Positions 26,866 through 36,261 are shown, counted from the first letter of the stretch. The stretch: DNA of 64,000 nucleotides from Methylorubrum sp. B1-46 (GCF_021117295.1 NZ_CP088247.1:3921001-3985000); one strand, 5' to 3'. Numbers and translations are program-made. Notes: generated from the sequence alone by a model not told the origin.

Positions 26866-28226
26866 GTAATTACCCAGGCCTGTGATGGCAGGGTTCAGGC
26901 ACCGATGGTTTTGAGGACGGTGCTGAAGGGGCTGCTGCCTGTGATTCGAGCGGTGTCGACGACGGTGCGGATGGCGGCCTCGCCCTCGGCCGCCCACATG
27001 GCGCGGTAGCCGTTGGTCACCTTCCGCTGCACGCCGGCCGGACGCAGGAGCCGCTCGGAGCCGTTGTTGGTCGGCTCGACCTTCCCGGGATAGGCGAGGA
27101 ACACCAAGAGCTGATCGCGCGCGCGGCTGATCTTGGCCTGCAGGTCGCGGGTCAGGTCACAGCGGCTCGGCGTGGCCAGGATGGCGCCGAGTTGCCGATC
27201 CAGGCTGCGGCGCTTGGCCGAGAGCGTCGAGGCGGCCAAGTCTGTGACGCGCTCGGCTAGGGCGAAGACGCTCCGCAACCAGAGTTGCAGGCGCCAGGGC
27301 ACGGGATCGTCGCTGGCCTCGACAGCGTAGGCGACGTCGCGCGCCAGAAGAGCCAGGCAGGTCTGGTGCTCATCCGCGTGGCCCTGTTGGGCCGTGTAGC
27401 GATCCGAGATCCACACCGCGGGCCGGTGCCCGTCCATCATCTCGCGCACCACGACAGCGCCACGCGTCGGCGAAGCCGTGTGCACCACGGCCGCGGCTGA
27501 GTGGAACAGCCAGTGGTAAGCGTTCGAGCCCTCGATGCGCACGCCGGTCTCGTCGCAGGCGACGACCTCAGCCTTGCGCAGGGTCGCGATGGCCGCGTCG
27601 CGACCAGGATGGAAGCAGCCTTGGGCACGCCGGAGCAGGTTCATCAGCCCGCCCTGGCTGAGGGTGAGGCCAAACAGGTCGGAGAGCGCCGCCTGCAGCC
27701 GCTTGTACGAGAGCGCCTGAAAGGTCTTGAGGTACGTCGCCACCGCATGCAGCCGCGGACCAAACGGGGTGCCGCGCGCCGCCTCCGGCACCGGTGCGAC
27801 CACCCGCTCCCCACAGCGCGGGCACCGGACCGCGAGCCGGCGATGCTGCGTCACGACCGGCGCCACCGCGGGCAGCTCGATCTGCTCGGCGACGCTGACG
27901 ATCTCTGCCGGAAGAGCGGCGTACAGGCTGGCGCCGCAGCACGCACACGCCTCGGGACGATGCTCGACGACCGCATCGGGATCGTCGCTCACGACGCGGC
28001 TGTGACCCTCGTGACCGGGCTTGGCGCCGCCGGGCTTGGAGTGCTCCCGCTGCTCCTTGCGATCGGTCGCGGGCGGCTTGGACGAGGTGCGCGACGCCTT
28101 CTCTGGCCGCTGCAGACGCAGCACCAGCTCGATCAGCTCTTCGCGGCTCAGCCGTTCAAGGTCGCTGCGGCCCATCTCATGACAGAATCAGCGAAATCCG
28201 TCCCGCGCAAGGGCGTGGGTATTTAC
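26866..28226 (-). mobile_element. IS66-family element carrying tnpC only, complete
   Basis: 1361 bp, ends GTAATTACCC at 26866 and, reversed, GTAAATACCC at 28226, the GTAA start typical of IS66. Flanked by a perfect 8-bp target duplication GACACAGG (26858-26865 and 28227-28234). It lacks tnpA and tnpB, as in the ISBst12-like subgroup. Inserted into the IS701-type transposase between its YDWAC and VPYRGAA coding segments. Confidence 0.92.
26895..28175 (-). CDS. tnpC: IS66-family transposase TnpC
   Basis: 426 residues. N-terminal coiled segment (LSREELIELVLRLQRPEKAS), then the basic linker with SSKPPATDRKEQREHSKPGG. Zinc-finger-like region CACCGASLYAA ... VRCPRCGERVVAPVP. Catalytic region: ATYLKTFQALSYKRLQAALS, VVACDETGVRIEGSNAYHWL (first Asp), RPAVWISDRYTAQQGHADEH (second Asp) and VEPTNNGSERLLRPAGVQRK (Glu in the TNNGSER signature). 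It ends TGSSPFSTVLKTIGA, the usual C-terminus. Intact. Confidence 0.93.
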   Translation of the reverse strand: MGRSDLERLSREELIELVLRLQRPEKASRTSSKPPATDRKEQREHSKPGGAKPGHEGHSRVVSDDPDAVVEHRPEACACCGASLYAALPAEIVSVAEQIELPAVAPVVTQHRRLAVRCPRCGERVVAPVPEAARGTPFGPRLHAVATYLKTFQALSYKRLQAALSDLFGLTLSQGGLMNLLRRAQGCFHPGRDAAIATLRKAEVVACDETGVRIEGSNAYHWLFHSAAAVVHTASPTRGAVVVREMMDGHRPAVWISDRYTAQQGHADEHQTCLALLARDVAYAVEASDDPVPWRLQLWLRSVFALAERVTDLAASTLSAKRRSLDRQLGAILATPSRCDLTRDLQAKISRARDQLLVFLAYPGKVEPTNNGSERLLRPAGVQRKVTNGYRAMWAAEGEAAIRTVVDTARITGSSPFSTVLKTIGA

Positions 28227-28527
28227 GACACAGGCCCAGTCGTACAAACGCGGTCCCTTGGCACGGTCATCCGCGCTCAGGCGCTGCCAGAGAGGCGGGG
28301 CGTCCCCTGGCCGTGCGTCGAACCTAATCGGCAAACCATTCTGTCACGGGGCGCATGGCCAGCCGCTGCCCCGACGTGACGGTCAGGACGTAACCGATCC
28401 GGTGATCTTCCGCCCAGCGGCGGATGGCGCGGTCGCCCCCGTAGACGCTGTCGCCCGCGATCCAGGCAAACGGCAGCTCGGCCGCGCGCGCCCGCTCCAG
28501 CATGCCAAGTCCGAGCGCTGGCTTGAT

Positions 28528-28633
28528 TGTCAAACAGCGTTGAACCTTGGGTTCTCCGTCACTTTGTGTGGCGGTGATGCCGCAATCGTTCGATGAACAC
28601 ACCATCCTCGCCTCCGATCGTGCCGACATCGCT
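28528..28633. other. IS21b-like terminal sequence
   Basis: TGTCAAACAGCGTTGAACCT at 28528-28547 matches the outer end of IS21b (reverse of 55732 inward) at 18 of the first 20 bases or better, but no IS21 genes follow. It marks the truncation point of the IS701 relic and is probably the scar of a deleted IS21b-type element. Nothing else is visible up to the ISL3 relic. Confidence 0.5.
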
Positions 28634-29685
28634 CTACAGAAGCCGGGCGAGCCGCCTCGGCGTCGGCGGCTTCCAGGGAGGTGGCGCATCGGCGATCCCG
28701 CTGTCGAGTGTATCGGCTCCGGTCCGACGGCGTCGCATCGCCCACGTCCGGACCAGGCGTGGCTTGATTCGAGCGCCGAGCCCGTCGAGTTCACGCGCCA
28801 GCGCGGCCCCGTTGCGGCAGCCCTCGGCCCAGCGCCGGTCGAGATAAGCGGGGTAGGGATCAAGGACGCTCGGGCGTGGCGGCTTTGTCCAACTCGGTGG
28901 TTCATCCCGGCGCAGCCAGCGCCGCACGGTCTTGCGATCGAGGCCGAGATGGCGCGCGAGGCCCGTCACCGAGGCGCCGGCCGCGTGCAGGCGCAGAAGC
29001 TCGGCATAGCGCGCGTGACGGGAAGCGTGCCTTTCCAGCTTGCGCTGTTCGGCTGCCGTGGCCGGACGCGTGCTGTTCGATAGGCTCCGCAACGGCGCGG
29101 CGCGTTCGTCCCCAAGCGTCCGAGCCACCGACCGGATCTCGGCGTGGTGACCGTTGACTACCCCTGCAGGGCCTCACCCAGGTTGCGCAGGAGATGCCAT
29201 CGGTCGAGGACATGCACCGCCTCGGGTGCACCTTGCTGGACGCCCTAGCCGTAGACCTCGGCCCGGTCGCGGGCGACGATCGCCACGCCGGGATGGTGCT
29301 GCAGCCATTCGGCCGTGGCGTCGGTATCGCGATCGGGCAGGAGATCCACAATGGCCCGGCGCTCCAGATCGACGATGATCGTGCCGTAGCGTCGCCCGCG
29401 CCGCCACGCCCACTCGTCGATGGCGATCACGCGTGGCGACGGCGCGACCGGTATCGGCCCGGCCCGGACCACGCGCAGGAAGGTGGACGCGCTGGCCGGC
29501 AGCGCGAGCCGGTGGGCCAGCCGCGCTGCCGGCGCTCCGCCGAGCGCGAGACCGAGATGGCGCTGCACCTGCTGGAGCCGCTGCGAGCGCCGGGCATGCG
29601 GGACGGCCACGTCCGGCAGGCTCTCGCTGAAGGTGCGGCGGGGGCAGGCAGGATTGCCGCAGCGCAGGCGGCGCAGGCACACGCG
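28634..29685 (-). pseudogene. ISL3-family transposase, multiply interrupted
   Basis: N-terminal part (29245-29685): zinc-finger end RLRCGNPACPRRTFSESLP and the catalytic start SPRVIAIDEWAWRRGRRYGT, TIIVDLERRAIVDLLPDRDT. A TAG follows YG near 29242, then HVLDRWHLLRNLGEALQG and another TAG near 29160. A shifted frame continues (28634-29128) with the HTH region LRLHAAGASVTGLARHLGLD, RKTVRRWLRRDEPPSWT. The C-terminal catalytic end is missing. The intact relative is at 49284-50861. Confidence 0.75.
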
Positions 29686-29744
29686 CAGACAGAGTAGGAC
29701 GTCTTCAAGCGAAAAGGGTGAGGCCCGCCGCTCTCCGTGAGGTC

Positions 29745-29826
29745 GCGGGTCACCTGCAGGTGGCTTACGACATCAGCGAGCATCGGGCCTGTCGGGCTAC
29801 CCACTTCGGCCGTCCGTCCCAGCGCT
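29745..29826 (+). mobile_element. IS3 orfB N-terminal scrap
   Basis: Plus-strand reading HLQVAYDISEHRACRATHFG, RPSQR resembles the start of IS3 OrfB proteins (VSERRACR...). About 27 residues remain. Its edge coincides with the altered C-terminus of the adjoining glycosyltransferase. Confidence 0.45.
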
Positions 29827-30837
29827 AAACTCAAGCGCAGCAAATCGGGAACGGTACAACCCAACGGAACTGTTCCTTTTGTGTCTCAGATCTACTGTCC
29901 GGAAATGAGCTTTATAATCACCACTGATCTGACGCCACAAATCGAAGACCTCAAAATGGCCGGCAATTGCCTCAAAAGCACCAGGCCAATTATAGGGGGA
30001 TGGTGCTTTACGGTTCTTCACCTCACCGAGCAGAACCTGCAAATAGTAACGGCTCAGGACGACTTCGCTCTCAGCCTCAGCTACGTCCGATAGCGAACGA
30101 AATGAATTTCCGTCATGGAAGCGGTAGCGATAGAGAGGCTCGTCGATATAGACAGGTTCCACCTTCGAAATCAGACGCAACATATAATCCCAGTCATGGC
30201 AGTATCTGAGATTAATGAAGCCGCCAATCTTTTGTTGCAGTTCTCGGGACAGAAAAATATTTCCCGTAGATGATGAGAGCTGATAGCGCAGAAATCCGAA
30301 ACTGAGACTTGGAAGATTTTCTATCACACGTCTAGGGTTAAGAGCGATCGATTGTGCAAGTGAGTCACTAAAAATCGAATGCCCGGCGTCATTTACGGGC
30401 TCGACATTAGTAAAAGCACATTCGACATTACTCGAACGGCATACTTCGACAAGCCTGCTAATGCGGGAGGGAGCATAAAGATCGTCTGAATTTAGGAGCG
30501 AGATATATTCCCCCTCAGCCAAAGCCATCGCTCGATTGAGTGATGCATGAGCCCCCACATTAGCTTCGTTCTGGACAACATGAACTCTCTCGAAACGCGC
30601 ACGGAACCAGGGTCGCGATGCAAGCCACTGAACCACGCCCAAAGTTTCGTCTGGAGATCGATCATCCACAATCACGAGCTCAATGCGGTCGTAGGTCTGA
30701 TGGTAGACCGAAAGCATAGTTTCTTCGATGAACGCCTCGTGGCGATAGGCTGGAAGAGCGACGGTCACAAGCGGCATCATCGAACGCTGGTGATCCTTCG
30801 TTGAGGTTGAGGGAAGCATCGTGTCAGACAAGGACAA
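29797..30837 (-). CDS. GT2-family glycosyltransferase, C-terminus possibly replaced
   Basis: 346 residues. GT2 (GT-A) fold: MPLVTVALPAYRHEAFIEET, YDRIELVIVDDRSPDETLG, RAMALAEGEYISLLNSDDLY (the DD metal site), YCHDWDYMLRLISKVEPVYI and DEPLYRYRFHDGNS. The last residues (EFSAGTDGRSG) overlap an IS3 scrap on the other strand, so the natural C-terminus beyond about residue 335 was probably lost; the core domain is intact. It overlaps the upstream 863-residue gene by 14 bp, so the two are cotranscribed and probably translationally coupled. Cytoplasmic, with a nucleotide-sugar donor unknown. AT-richer than the rfb genes. Confidence 0.83.
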   Translation of the reverse strand: MSLSDTMLPSTSTKDHQRSMMPLVTVALPAYRHEAFIEETMLSVYHQTYDRIELVIVDDRSPDETLGVVQWLASRPWFRARFERVHVVQNEANVGAHASLNRAMALAEGEYISLLNSDDLYAPSRISRLVEVCRSSNVECAFTNVEPVNDAGHSIFSDSLAQSIALNPRRVIENLPSLSFGFLRYQLSSSTGNIFLSRELQQKIGGFINLRYCHDWDYMLRLISKVEPVYIDEPLYRYRFHDGNSFRSLSDVAEAESEVVLSRYYLQVLLGEVKNRKAPSPYNWPGAFEAIAGHFEVFDLWRQISGDYKAHFRTVDLRHKRNSSVGLYRSRFAALEFSAGTDGRSG

Positions 30838-33415
30838 TTCTCCATCGGCTGACCGCCTGAAAAGCGCATTCCGAAGCAGCGTACGTCATGGCGAGGACAT
30901 ACTCTCCCGGTGGTACATCCGCCAAACGTGCGACAATGCTGAAGCCGGACCAAAGTGCGTCCTGTGGATTCGCGTTCGCTCCAGCGATAACGTCAGGTCG
31001 CTGTGATCTATCCCAAGCCACTGCATAGTGATGTAGTCCTGTTTGACTATCTAGAAGCGTAAAAAAAGAGTTCGTCCGAGGGTCCAAGGGTACGCTCGGG
31101 ACAAAACTCCATCCTTGCACAGAGAGGTGCTCCTCACGCCGCAAAACATGCCAAGTCCCAGACCAGTATTGATTGATCCGCTCAAGTTCAATGACGCCCG
31201 TTGTTATGACTGGTTTGTTTTGAATGCTAATCGGTACCTTATCCGTAAAAATGGATTGTCCCCACGCGATCGATGGGTCTTTTAGTTTGCGCGACAAGAA
31301 ATCGGTTGAACTTTGCAATCCGCTGAAGCGAGCTTCAAGGGCTTGAAGCACTTGCGGCATTTCCTCGGAGGTCACCTGGTTACGTAAGCGCAAGCCGTCG
31401 AGGAGCACGCGCCAATCCGACTGGTCAGAAGTGGCTCGACGGGTAACTTCAAGGAGACTCCGACCGTTTTTCCGGTCTGGCTCGAGATGGGTACCTTCTG
31501 CCCACTCATTCCAAGCATTTATGAACACGATCCTTTGGTCACCTACAAAACGGTGCTTAGTGTCCGCAACGACTTGGCGTAGCCATGTTTCGTACAATTC
31601 TGGAGTAGCGCCATGAACGATGTTTCCAGCTTTTCCCCGTCGCGATGTGTTGTCCCAAGACGGCATGACCGTCCGGTAGCGCGTGTATGGTGGCTGTGTA
31701 ATCAGCAAATCGTTCTGAATCACCTGCTGGTAGTCGTAAACGTTTCCGGTAAAATCGCTCGGTAGATCAGGAATTTCGGCATTAATAACTTCAGATACAA
31801 TTTTGTGCGGTGGAAATTCGACAGCACTATCGCAGCCATGCTGATAGGGTCCATGCGCGCCGAACGTTTCAGCCATACAGATGTGGAGTCCGGGCAGCCC
31901 ATTTTCTTGAGCAACCGCCTTCCAGGCTGAAAATACCCTCCTCGGGTCAGGCATGAGACCGACCCGATAAATGATGATGATCGGTTGACCATCAACAGTG
32001 ATGTAGCGAGGGTCCATGATTAGGGGAAGTATATCGTAAATAAACTGTATATCCTTTTCTGGGTCGTGTTCTTGGGCAATCAGAAGTTCGGATTCAGAGC
32101 CATCCCACCGGCGCGACCAAGACTCATTTGCCCAGCAGATACAAAATGGAAAATCTGGCTCGCCGGACTCAAGTACCTCCTGCAAGGGACGCTCGAGAAT
32201 GCGCTGGCCGGAAAACCAGTAGTAATAATAGCAAAAACCGTAAATGCCATGCTCACGGGCTAACTTAGCCTGAGCTTTTCGTGTTTCAGGGAGGCGCAAA
32301 TCGTAAAATCCTAGATCTGCTGGGATATGGGGTTGATAGTGTCCCTCAAACATAGGTTTTGCGATCGACACGTTATTCCACTCAGTGAAGCCCGGTCCCC
32401 ACCATGCGTCATTCTCAGCCGTAGGATGAAACTGCGGCAAGTAAAAAGCGATGATTTTGACTTCGCTGTCCAGGCCTCTGCTTTGGGTTAAATCCTGTAC
32501 CATGTCGGATCGGGCAGCCAGTTTGGTTTTGGTCAAACCCGGATTTGGTTGGAGGAAAGATAACCATTCTCGCGAAGACAGTGGTGGCTTATCTGTAAAC
32601 GACGGCGCGATCACATAATCCGTACCAATGACGCGGACGCGAAAATCTGGATAGCAATTCGGGTAGTTTTCGGCCAGCGTCTTAAGTAACGCTAGGACCT
32701 CGGTTGGGACGCTGTGCCGCAGAGATGAAGCGGCGACAGAGAATCCGCAATTGGCTAAGCGTCCAAGGACTGCTGAGATATCAGGACGTTCGAGGCTGGC
32801 GGCCGCAGATCCAATCGATAAGCCCTCAAGTTCAAAAACCACTTCGACTGACTGTAAACTAGTGGCGTTTAACGCCCAACCACTTAGTGCAGTGTCTGAA
32901 AATCGGTCTAATACACCTCTATATTGCACTGGGCCACGAAAATCGTGTAGGTCGGCCGTTGTCGCAATAAGAGAATGATAACGCTCGGCTCTGGCAAATA
33001 TTAGATTTGGTATTGCGCACGCGGCTATCATTTTATTAGTCTGAAAATCGCGCAATTCAACTGGAGCAGTGGCAAGCAGGAATTCAGCAGTTGTCGCTGT
33101 CTCAGCGACACCTGTTGTCATAAAATCGCCAAGGCTGAATTTCGCTCGGTACCCACGCACTTCGCGGACTGCTTCAACGGCAGCTATCGTCCGCCCGCTT
33201 CGATTCACCAATGCCAATTTGCCGGCGAGTTCTAGTTCGCCCGGCAGCAATAGTGTAACTGATCCGTCGCTAGTTATTGATAATTTATTCTCATTGCCCT
33301 GTACAAAATTATTGTGTTCTGCGCAGGGGTCGTAGATAGCAGAAGGCTCGTCAACTTTGCCCTCGTTGCCGGCAGCGGTATTCAGTTTACTTTCCATGAT
33401 GACCTTGCAGTTCAT
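30824..33415 (-). CDS. 863-residue WbsX-type protein with extra N- and C-terminal domains
   Basis: Residues about 1-300 are beta-rich and of unknown family, with a FSDTALSGWALNATSLQSVE segment resembling carbohydrate-related accessory domains. Residues about 318-680 are a WbsX (glycosyltransferase WbsX/GH99-like) domain: VKIIAFYLPQFHPTAENDAW, WGPGFTEWNNVSIAKPMFEG, HYQPHIPADLGFYDLRLPET, HGIYGFCYYYYWFSGQRILE, PFCICWANESWSRRWDG and RIVFINAWNEWAEGTHLEPD. Residues about 740-863 contain WHVLRREEHLSVQGWSFVPS and a second beta-domain resembling the first. No signal peptide is visible. A start at Met7 (33397) is also possible. WbsX proteins occur in O-antigen and EPS loci; whether they synthesise or cleave linkages is unsettled. 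First gene of a two-gene overlapping operon with the GT2. Confidence 0.78.
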   Translation of the reverse strand: MNCKVIMESKLNTAAGNEGKVDEPSAIYDPCAEHNNFVQGNENKLSITSDGSVTLLLPGELELAGKLALVNRSGRTIAAVEAVREVRGYRAKFSLGDFMTTGVAETATTAEFLLATAPVELRDFQTNKMIAACAIPNLIFARAERYHSLIATTADLHDFRGPVQYRGVLDRFSDTALSGWALNATSLQSVEVVFELEGLSIGSAAASLERPDISAVLGRLANCGFSVAASSLRHSVPTEVLALLKTLAENYPNCYPDFRVRVIGTDYVIAPSFTDKPPLSSREWLSFLQPNPGLTKTKLAARSDMVQDLTQSRGLDSEVKIIAFYLPQFHPTAENDAWWGPGFTEWNNVSIAKPMFEGHYQPHIPADLGFYDLRLPETRKAQAKLAREHGIYGFCYYYYWFSGQRILERPLQEVLESGEPDFPFCICWANESWSRRWDGSESELLIAQEHDPEKDIQFIYDILPLIMDPRYITVDGQPIIIIYRVGLMPDPRRVFSAWKAVAQENGLPGLHICMAETFGAHGPYQHGCDSAVEFPPHKIVSEVINAEIPDLPSDFTGNVYDYQQVIQNDLLITQPPYTRYRTVMPSWDNTSRRGKAGNIVHGATPELYETWLRQVVADTKHRFVGDQRIVFINAWNEWAEGTHLEPDRKNGRSLLEVTRRATSDQSDWRVLLDGLRLRNQVTSEEMPQVLQALEARFSGLQSSTDFLSRKLKDPSIAWGQSIFTDKVPISIQNKPVITTGVIELERINQYWSGTWHVLRREEHLSVQGWSFVPSVPLDPRTNSFFTLLDSQTGLHHYAVAWDRSQRPDVIAGANANPQDALWSGFSIVARLADVPPGEYVLAMTYAASECAFQAVSRWRIVLV

Positions 33416-33934
33416 GATATGATTCCAAATAGTTTCGATTTACTCTGATTCTCGTGACGATTTAGGATTTGCGTTCCTGTGATACATTTGTTACTCGACA
33501 GGTTGGCTCTGGAATCGTGCTGATTGAGAGGACAGCCCCTTACTCGGAAGGCTTATGAAACCTTTTCGAGGAGGATTGTGGCGGCGAGTTCGACCAAGGC
33601 AAGCGTCGGTGAGGGTTCGTCTCTAGATCACGGGCAAGTCTGCAGCATCAAACGATTCGGTTGATTGCGCGCTCGATCGCTCAATGCCGGGGTTGTACGG
33701 CGAAGCCCTTCCAACATTTGTGTGATGTTTCCATGCTCAATTAGACAGCACTGATGGAACTGATTGGTATAAATATGTTTTGATTCATGAATGATTGACG
33801 CGCTGCACACGTAATCGATCCCAAGGTGTAACGAAACATTTAGCTGCCATGTAACAAGAGGCTGCCTTATGTTCATGCTCGTGTTGACGTATTTTTCAGG
33901 ATGCATAATAAGACTCGTGTTTCGATGTCAAAAG
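33416..33934. other. intergenic region between ugd and the WbsX operon
   Basis: AT-rich next to 33415, consistent with a promoter for the leftward operon. A 92-codon minus-strand frame at 33628-33906 (for example TWQLNVSLHLGIDYVCSAS) could be a scrap of a foreign gene, but I recognise no family and no good ribosome site. No other feature is visible. Confidence 0.3.
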
Positions 33935-35275
33935 TCAGATGGTGCTGGATATGTGACTGGGATCTCCATCCAATTTTTTTCCGACACCTGAATAGGCAAA
34001 CCCGTGCGTGCGAGCGTCCTCAGGCTGGTAGATGTTACGCAGATCGACGAGGACTGGCTCCGTCATTACTCCGTGTAAGCGCTGAAGGTCGAGTGCACGG
34101 AAGGCATCCCACTCCGTCACGATCACCAGCGCGTCCGCCCCTTCCGCGCAGGCATAGGCGTCCTCGGCATAGGCCACGCCCGTCAGCAGAGGGCGCGCCT
34201 GCTCCATCCCCTCCGGGTCGTAGGCCACGATCCGCGCGCCGGCATCCTGCAGGCCGGCGATGATCGACAGCGACGGCGCGTCGCGCATGTCGTCGGTGTT
34301 CGGCTTGAACGTCAGCCCGAGCAGCGCCACCCGCTTGCCCCGCACCGATCCGCCGCAGGCCGCGATCACCTTACGTGCCATCGCGCGCTTCCTCTGATCG
34401 TTGACCGCCACCACCGTCTCGACGATCCGAACCGGCGTGCCGTAATCCTGCGCCGTCTTCACCAGCGCCAGCGTGTCCTTGGGGAAGCACGAGCCGCCAT
34501 AGCCCGGGCCCGCATGCAGGAACTTCGACCCGATGCGATTGTCGAAACCGATGCCGCGGGCGACCTCCTGCACGTTGGCCCCGACCTGCTCGCACAGGTC
34601 GGCGATCTCGTTGATGAAGGTGATCTTGGTGGCGAGGAACGCGTTGGCTGCGTACTTGGTCAACTCGGCTGTGCGCCGTCCGGTGAGCAAGATTGGCGCC
34701 TGGTTGAGGTAGAGCGGGCGGTAGACCTCCTGCATCACGGCGGCCGCGCGGGCATCCTCGGCGCCGATGACGATGCGGTCGGGGCGCTTGAAGTCGCCGA
34801 TGGCGGCGCCCTCGCGCAGAAATTCGGGGTTGGAGGCAACGCCGACATCGAGGTCGGGCCGGGCCTCGCGCAGGATGCGCTCGACCTCGTCGCCGGTGCC
34901 CACCGGCACGGTCGATTTGGTGACGACGACGGCGTAGCCGGTGAGCGCCTCGGCGATCTCGCGTGCCGCGGCGTAGACGTAGGAGAGGTCGGCGAAGCCG
35001 TCGCCGCGGCGCGACGGCGTGCCGACGGCGATGAAGACGGCCTGGGCGTTCGCCACGGCGGGTTTGAGGTCGGTGGAGAAGGCGAGGCGCTTGGCGCGGA
35101 CGTTGTCGGCGACGAGCGCGTCGAGGCCGGGTTCGTAGATCGGCATGCGGCCCTCGTTGAGGGCGGCGATCTTGGCGGGATCCTTGTCGATGCAGACGAC
35201 CTCGTGGCCGAAATCGGCGAGGCAGGCACCCGAGACCAGGCCCACGTAGCCTGACCCAATCATCGTAATGCGCAT
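33935..35275 (-). CDS. ugd: UDP-glucose 6-dehydrogenase
   Basis: 446 residues from ATG 35275 (MRITMIGSGYVGLVSGACLA); the open frame continues to 35416, but the Rossmann GxGYVG motif requires a start here. Function: oxidises UDP-glucose to UDP-glucuronate with 2 NAD+ in the cytoplasm. Motifs: GSGYVG at the N-terminus, VGTPSRRGDGFADLSYV, VVTKSTVPVGTGDEVERIL, ASNPEFLREGAAIGDFKRPD, ELTKYAANAFLATKITFINE, and the catalytic-Cys loop GPGYGGSCFPKDTLALVK. The C-terminal domain has LLGLTFKPNTDDMRDAPSL. It runs slightly past the usual YSGVG(R/K) end (KKLDGDPSHISSTI). High GC like the rfb genes, so probably native. Divergent from the rfb operon. Confidence 0.95.
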   Translation of the reverse strand: MRITMIGSGYVGLVSGACLADFGHEVVCIDKDPAKIAALNEGRMPIYEPGLDALVADNVRAKRLAFSTDLKPAVANAQAVFIAVGTPSRRGDGFADLSYVYAAAREIAEALTGYAVVVTKSTVPVGTGDEVERILREARPDLDVGVASNPEFLREGAAIGDFKRPDRIVIGAEDARAAAVMQEVYRPLYLNQAPILLTGRRTAELTKYAANAFLATKITFINEIADLCEQVGANVQEVARGIGFDNRIGSKFLHAGPGYGGSCFPKDTLALVKTAQDYGTPVRIVETVVAVNDQRKRAMARKVIAACGGSVRGKRVALLGLTFKPNTDDMRDAPSLSIIAGLQDAGARIVAYDPEGMEQARPLLTGVAYAEDAYACAEGADALVIVTEWDAFRALDLQRLHGVMTEPVLVDLRNIYQPEDARTHGFAYSGVGKKLDGDPSHISSTI

Positions 35276-35459
35276 TTTATATCCTACTGGTAGCGGCGCC
35301 GCTGACTTCCCCGAGTGGACGCCATTGCTCGGATCTCCGCAAGGGGCTGTCTCGAGTGCGCTATAGCGTCCAGTGCGCCTCACTACGACCTCAAAGGAGA
35401 TCTTCCGGTGGTGCAACTTCTCCTGATCGCGAATGAGACGAATGATTTTAACACTATTC
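35276..35459. other. 5' flank of ugd
   Basis: Short noncoding stretch that should contain the ugd promoter (leftward). No obvious operator. Confidence 0.3.
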
Positions 35460-35700
35460 TGCTAGGTTCACATCAGCATGTGAACGAGGGCCGGGCGTCG
35501 GCAGTGCGAGTAGCGGGTCAGGTGCACGAGGAGCGCGGTGGCGACGCGGCGTCGAACCTTGGGCAGCGTCGTCCGGGGCGGCGGGCCGTGAGTGTGGGTT
35601 GGCACATTTTTCCCCCGACCCGCCGGCTCTGCAGGAAGGCGAACGCGATCTGGCACAGGAGCGCGTGGTGATACAGCCCGGTCCAGGAGCGGCCCTAGAG
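35460..35700 (-). mobile_element. IS701-family C-terminal fragment
   Basis: Minus-strand frames read GRSWTGLYHHALLCQIAFAF, LQSRRVGGK, then TTLPKVRRRVATALLVHLTR and SHCRRPALVH after a frameshift. This is the C-terminal end of an IS701 transposase (compare FEGRSWTGLHRHALMTMMAY at about 61825-61885). Confidence 0.6.
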
Positions 35701-35782
35701 CTGTTGCCGACCGCTGTGAGTCGGTTGGGGGTTTCCTGACGAGATGTGATCTGATTCCCTTTGGACCTCGACAGGAGGATCA

Positions 35783-35890
35783 ATGGGGTCACCGTTGTCA
35801 TCGGATCTGCGCGAGCGCGTCGTGATGGCCGTCTCCGAAGGCGCCTCACGCCGTCAGGCGGCCGAGCGGTTCGGAGTCAGTCCCGCCAGC
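35783..35890 (+). mobile_element. IS630-family N-terminal fragment
   Basis: ATG 35783 with AGGAGG just upstream opens MGSPLSSDLRERVVMAVSEG and ASRRQAAERFGVSPASA, the IS630 HTH also seen at 1184. It breaks after 36 residues into IS110 sequence. Confidence 0.65.
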
Positions 35891-35904
35891 GCCGCCACAG
35901 GGCC

Positions 35905-36185
35905 CCTGTCATGTCGAGCGGCTGATCGCCCAGATCGAGGATCCCTCCTCGGACATCCTGCAAGCGGCCCGTGCCTGCCTCGCCGTGCTTGTTGGTACGC
36001 TGCGCCATCTGCAGGAGCAAACCGCGGCGCTCGACGACGATATCGCCGCACGCGAAGGCCGACGAGACGGCCCGGCGGCTGATGAGCGTGCCCGGCATCG
36101 GTCCGCTGATCGCCGCCGCCATCGAGGCGCTGGCCCCGCCGCTATGGCAGAGAGTTCGTCCGGATCGGCAGGGGCCGCCTGGATC
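35905..36185 (+). mobile_element. IS110-family fragment
   Basis: CHVERLIAQIEDPSSDILQA, CLAVLVGTLRHLQEQTAALD, then in a shifted frame ADETARRLMSVPGIGPLIAA. This is the coiled linker and the start of the transposase_20 domain of an IS110 relative, with one frameshift. Confidence 0.6.
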
Positions 36186-36261
36186 GACGTTGACGACAAA
36201 CACGCCGCGGGCGCATGTTCGCGGACAGGGACCTGTTGCCTGGCCAGCCCGCCTTCCTCGC

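Larger units (their letters stand above)
26330..28527 (-). pseudogene. IS701-family transposase (second type), truncated and split by IS66
   Basis: Upstream part (about 28227-28527): ERARAAELPFAWIAGDSVYG, RIGYVLTVTSGQRLAMRPVT, then after a frameshift WQRLSADDRAKGPRLYDWA at the IS66 junction. Downstream part (26351-26865): VPYRGAAQGFQCALLVRRSL, MGTPLCDLVRIAGRRWTIES, FEQAKGEVGLDQYEVRSYPG, then a second frameshift into LAADLLPLTVPEIRRLLAAL. The N-terminal third is missing: the gene is cut at about 28527 by a sequence resembling the right end of IS21b. It differs from the IS701 at 60651. Confidence 0.75.

Noticed and set aside
33540..33640. possible IS5 C-terminal piece (RKAYETFSRRIVAASS...)
   Set aside because: Too short and too weakly matching to any IS family to support a call.
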